Part shown: one piece after another, positions 20,648-21,269 of the stretch
Position numbering within the stretch: position 1 is the stretch's first letter
Layout: each line of letters starts with the position of its first letter
IMG/VR virus record: IMGVR_UViG_3300037247_000455
Span: 1-21,269 of that record
Reading direction: 5' to 3' (one strand)
Origin: a virus
DNA: 21,269 bases
Program-made: the position numbers and the translations under genes
Notes under the pieces: generated by a model
Seen by the model: the letters and a program-made list of their open reading frames with translations, nothing else
The model's database searches: none
What the model was told of the DNA's origin: nothing

Positions 20648-20890
20648 ATGAATCATGGAGATAAATTTGATAGAGCTAACAAATCTGATAAACTACGCGC
20701 AGAACGCAAACGCAAGCGGCGAGAAACAAGAGAAAGATTGACGAAGGCAGCACCTGATTTGTTGGCGGCGTTGAAAAAATTACAGAAGGTGATAAGAAGT
20801 TATGGGTTGTTGGATATTAAGAAACGGTTTTCTTTGTGTGCCGCTGATGCACAAGCCAATACTGCAATAAACTTAACCAAAGAAAAATAA
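20648..20890 (+). CDS. Conserved phage-type small protein (80 aa, 'APDLLAALKKL')
   Basis: TTTGGAG precedes the ATG. The first 35 residues are very basic (RAERKRKRRETRERL). Then comes 'TKAAPDLLAALKKLQKVI', and later 'AADAQANTAINLTKEK'. The pattern A-A-P-x-L-L-x-A-L...A-x-A-I is common in small phage and prophage proteins of unknown role. Here an extra basic N-terminus is added. Confidence 0.68.
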   Translation: MNHGDKFDRANKSDKLRAERKRKRRETRERLTKAAPDLLAALKKLQKVIRSYGLLDIKKRFSLCAADAQANTAINLTKEK

Positions 20891-20900
20891 AAGATTTTAC

Positions 20901-20928
20901 TTGCATTCTTGAAAATATAGTGTATACT
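20901..20928 (+). promoter_or_regulatory. Rightward early promoter 3
   Basis: TTGCAT, a 16-base spacer and TATACT, followed by TTATATAGTG. The block GAAAATA(TA)GTGTATACT nearly matches promoter 2. Confidence 0.75.
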
Positions 20929-20944
20929 TTATATAGTGCGGGAT

Positions 20945-20987
20945 AGGCAAAACATCGCCTCGATGCAAAACGGACAAAATATTTGTC
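20945..20987 (+). other. Leader hairpins after promoter 3
   Basis: AGGC/GCCT (20945-20960, loop AAAACATC) and GACAAA/TTTGTC (20973-20987, 3-base loop) sit in the 70-base leader ahead of the next ribosome site. The first carries the same GGCAAAACA as the leader of promoter 2. Confidence 0.45.
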
Positions 20988-21006
20988 TATATTATTGGAG
21001 ACTAAA

Positions 21007-21269
21007 ATGAAATTCTGTTTTTGCCAAATAAGCAATAACTTAATAAATCCACATACCGGCAGCGAGGCAGAACAATTCTATGATACGTTCTGGCAGGCAA
21101 AACATGTGGATGGGCATTATAAATCAGAGCATTTTTGGGAATTGCCATTATGGATAGCTGAAATATGCTACACATTGCCGAATACTGTTGAACGTGAATT
21201 GTGTATTATATCAGATACACACGAGACATGGCCAGATGCAGATTACTATTTATTTTCTGTGCTTGATGT
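21007..21269 (+). CDS. Early protein, 3' end off the window
   Basis: ATTGGAG lies before the ATG at 21007, and the frame is open to the window end (87 codons). It starts 'MKFCFCQISNNLI', then 'SEAEQFYDTFWQAKHVDG', 'FWELPLWIAEICYTL' and 'ISDTHETWPDADYYLFSV'. The sequence is rich in aromatic residues, and no family is recognised. Only the N-terminal part is visible. Confidence 0.6.
   Translation, partial: MKFCFCQISNNLINPHTGSEAEQFYDTFWQAKHVDGHYKSEHFWELPLWIAEICYTLPNTVERELCIISDTHETWPDADYYLFSVLD

Overview
The window looks like part of a tailed dsDNA bacteriophage genome (Caudoviricetes; a short-tailed, podovirus-like form is favoured by the scaffold/adaptor/propeller-tail set, but this is inference). 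It is AT-rich and densely packed with genes. Almost every gene has a Shine-Dalgarno site and many stop/start codons overlap, so the host is a bacterium. Its identity cannot be read from the sequence. Both window edges cut genes.

Bases 1-18608 form one leftward block, read here from its upstream (right) end. It starts with four small proteins of unknown role (18608-17494). Next comes an unusual group: a GroES-like co-chaperonin with an extra N-terminal domain, two small proteins, a membrane-anchored trypsin/HtrA-like serine protease and a mini HEXXH metallopeptidase-like protein (17497-15132). The packaging genes follow: a putative small terminase, an overlapping Cys-rich mini-protein, the large terminase and the portal (15135-10822). 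Then comes a run of small zinc-ribbon proteins around a NinG-like HNH protein (10820-9514), the scaffold (9462-8299) and the major capsid protein (8263-7163). The virion block is a LamG-like protein, a head-tail adaptor, two more LamG-like proteins, two tiny coupled proteins and a long beta-rich tail protein that runs off the left edge.

Three of the four virion proteins after the capsid gene are paralogues built on a LamG/concanavalin-like domain. A second mobile beta-module of about 85 residues is inserted three times, once inside a small head-fibre-like domain and twice in loops of the adaptor. Short RNA hairpins lie in most of the gaps between virion genes.

Bases 18609-19765 have no convincing gene. 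They hold a probable leftward late promoter, a more GC-rich stretch of short tandem repeats, and an AT-rich origin-like stretch with AACACG-type iterons and inverted decamer arrays. To the right, three closely matching sigma70-type promoters (TTGnnn, 16-17 bp spacer, TATACT) drive rightward clusters of tiny early-type genes. Two of these promoters are followed by matching GGCAAAACA leader hairpins.

Several small genes (32-52 residues) were found by reading frames by hand, and several starts were moved to the ATG with a good ribosome binding site. All family assignments come from motif recognition, with no database search.
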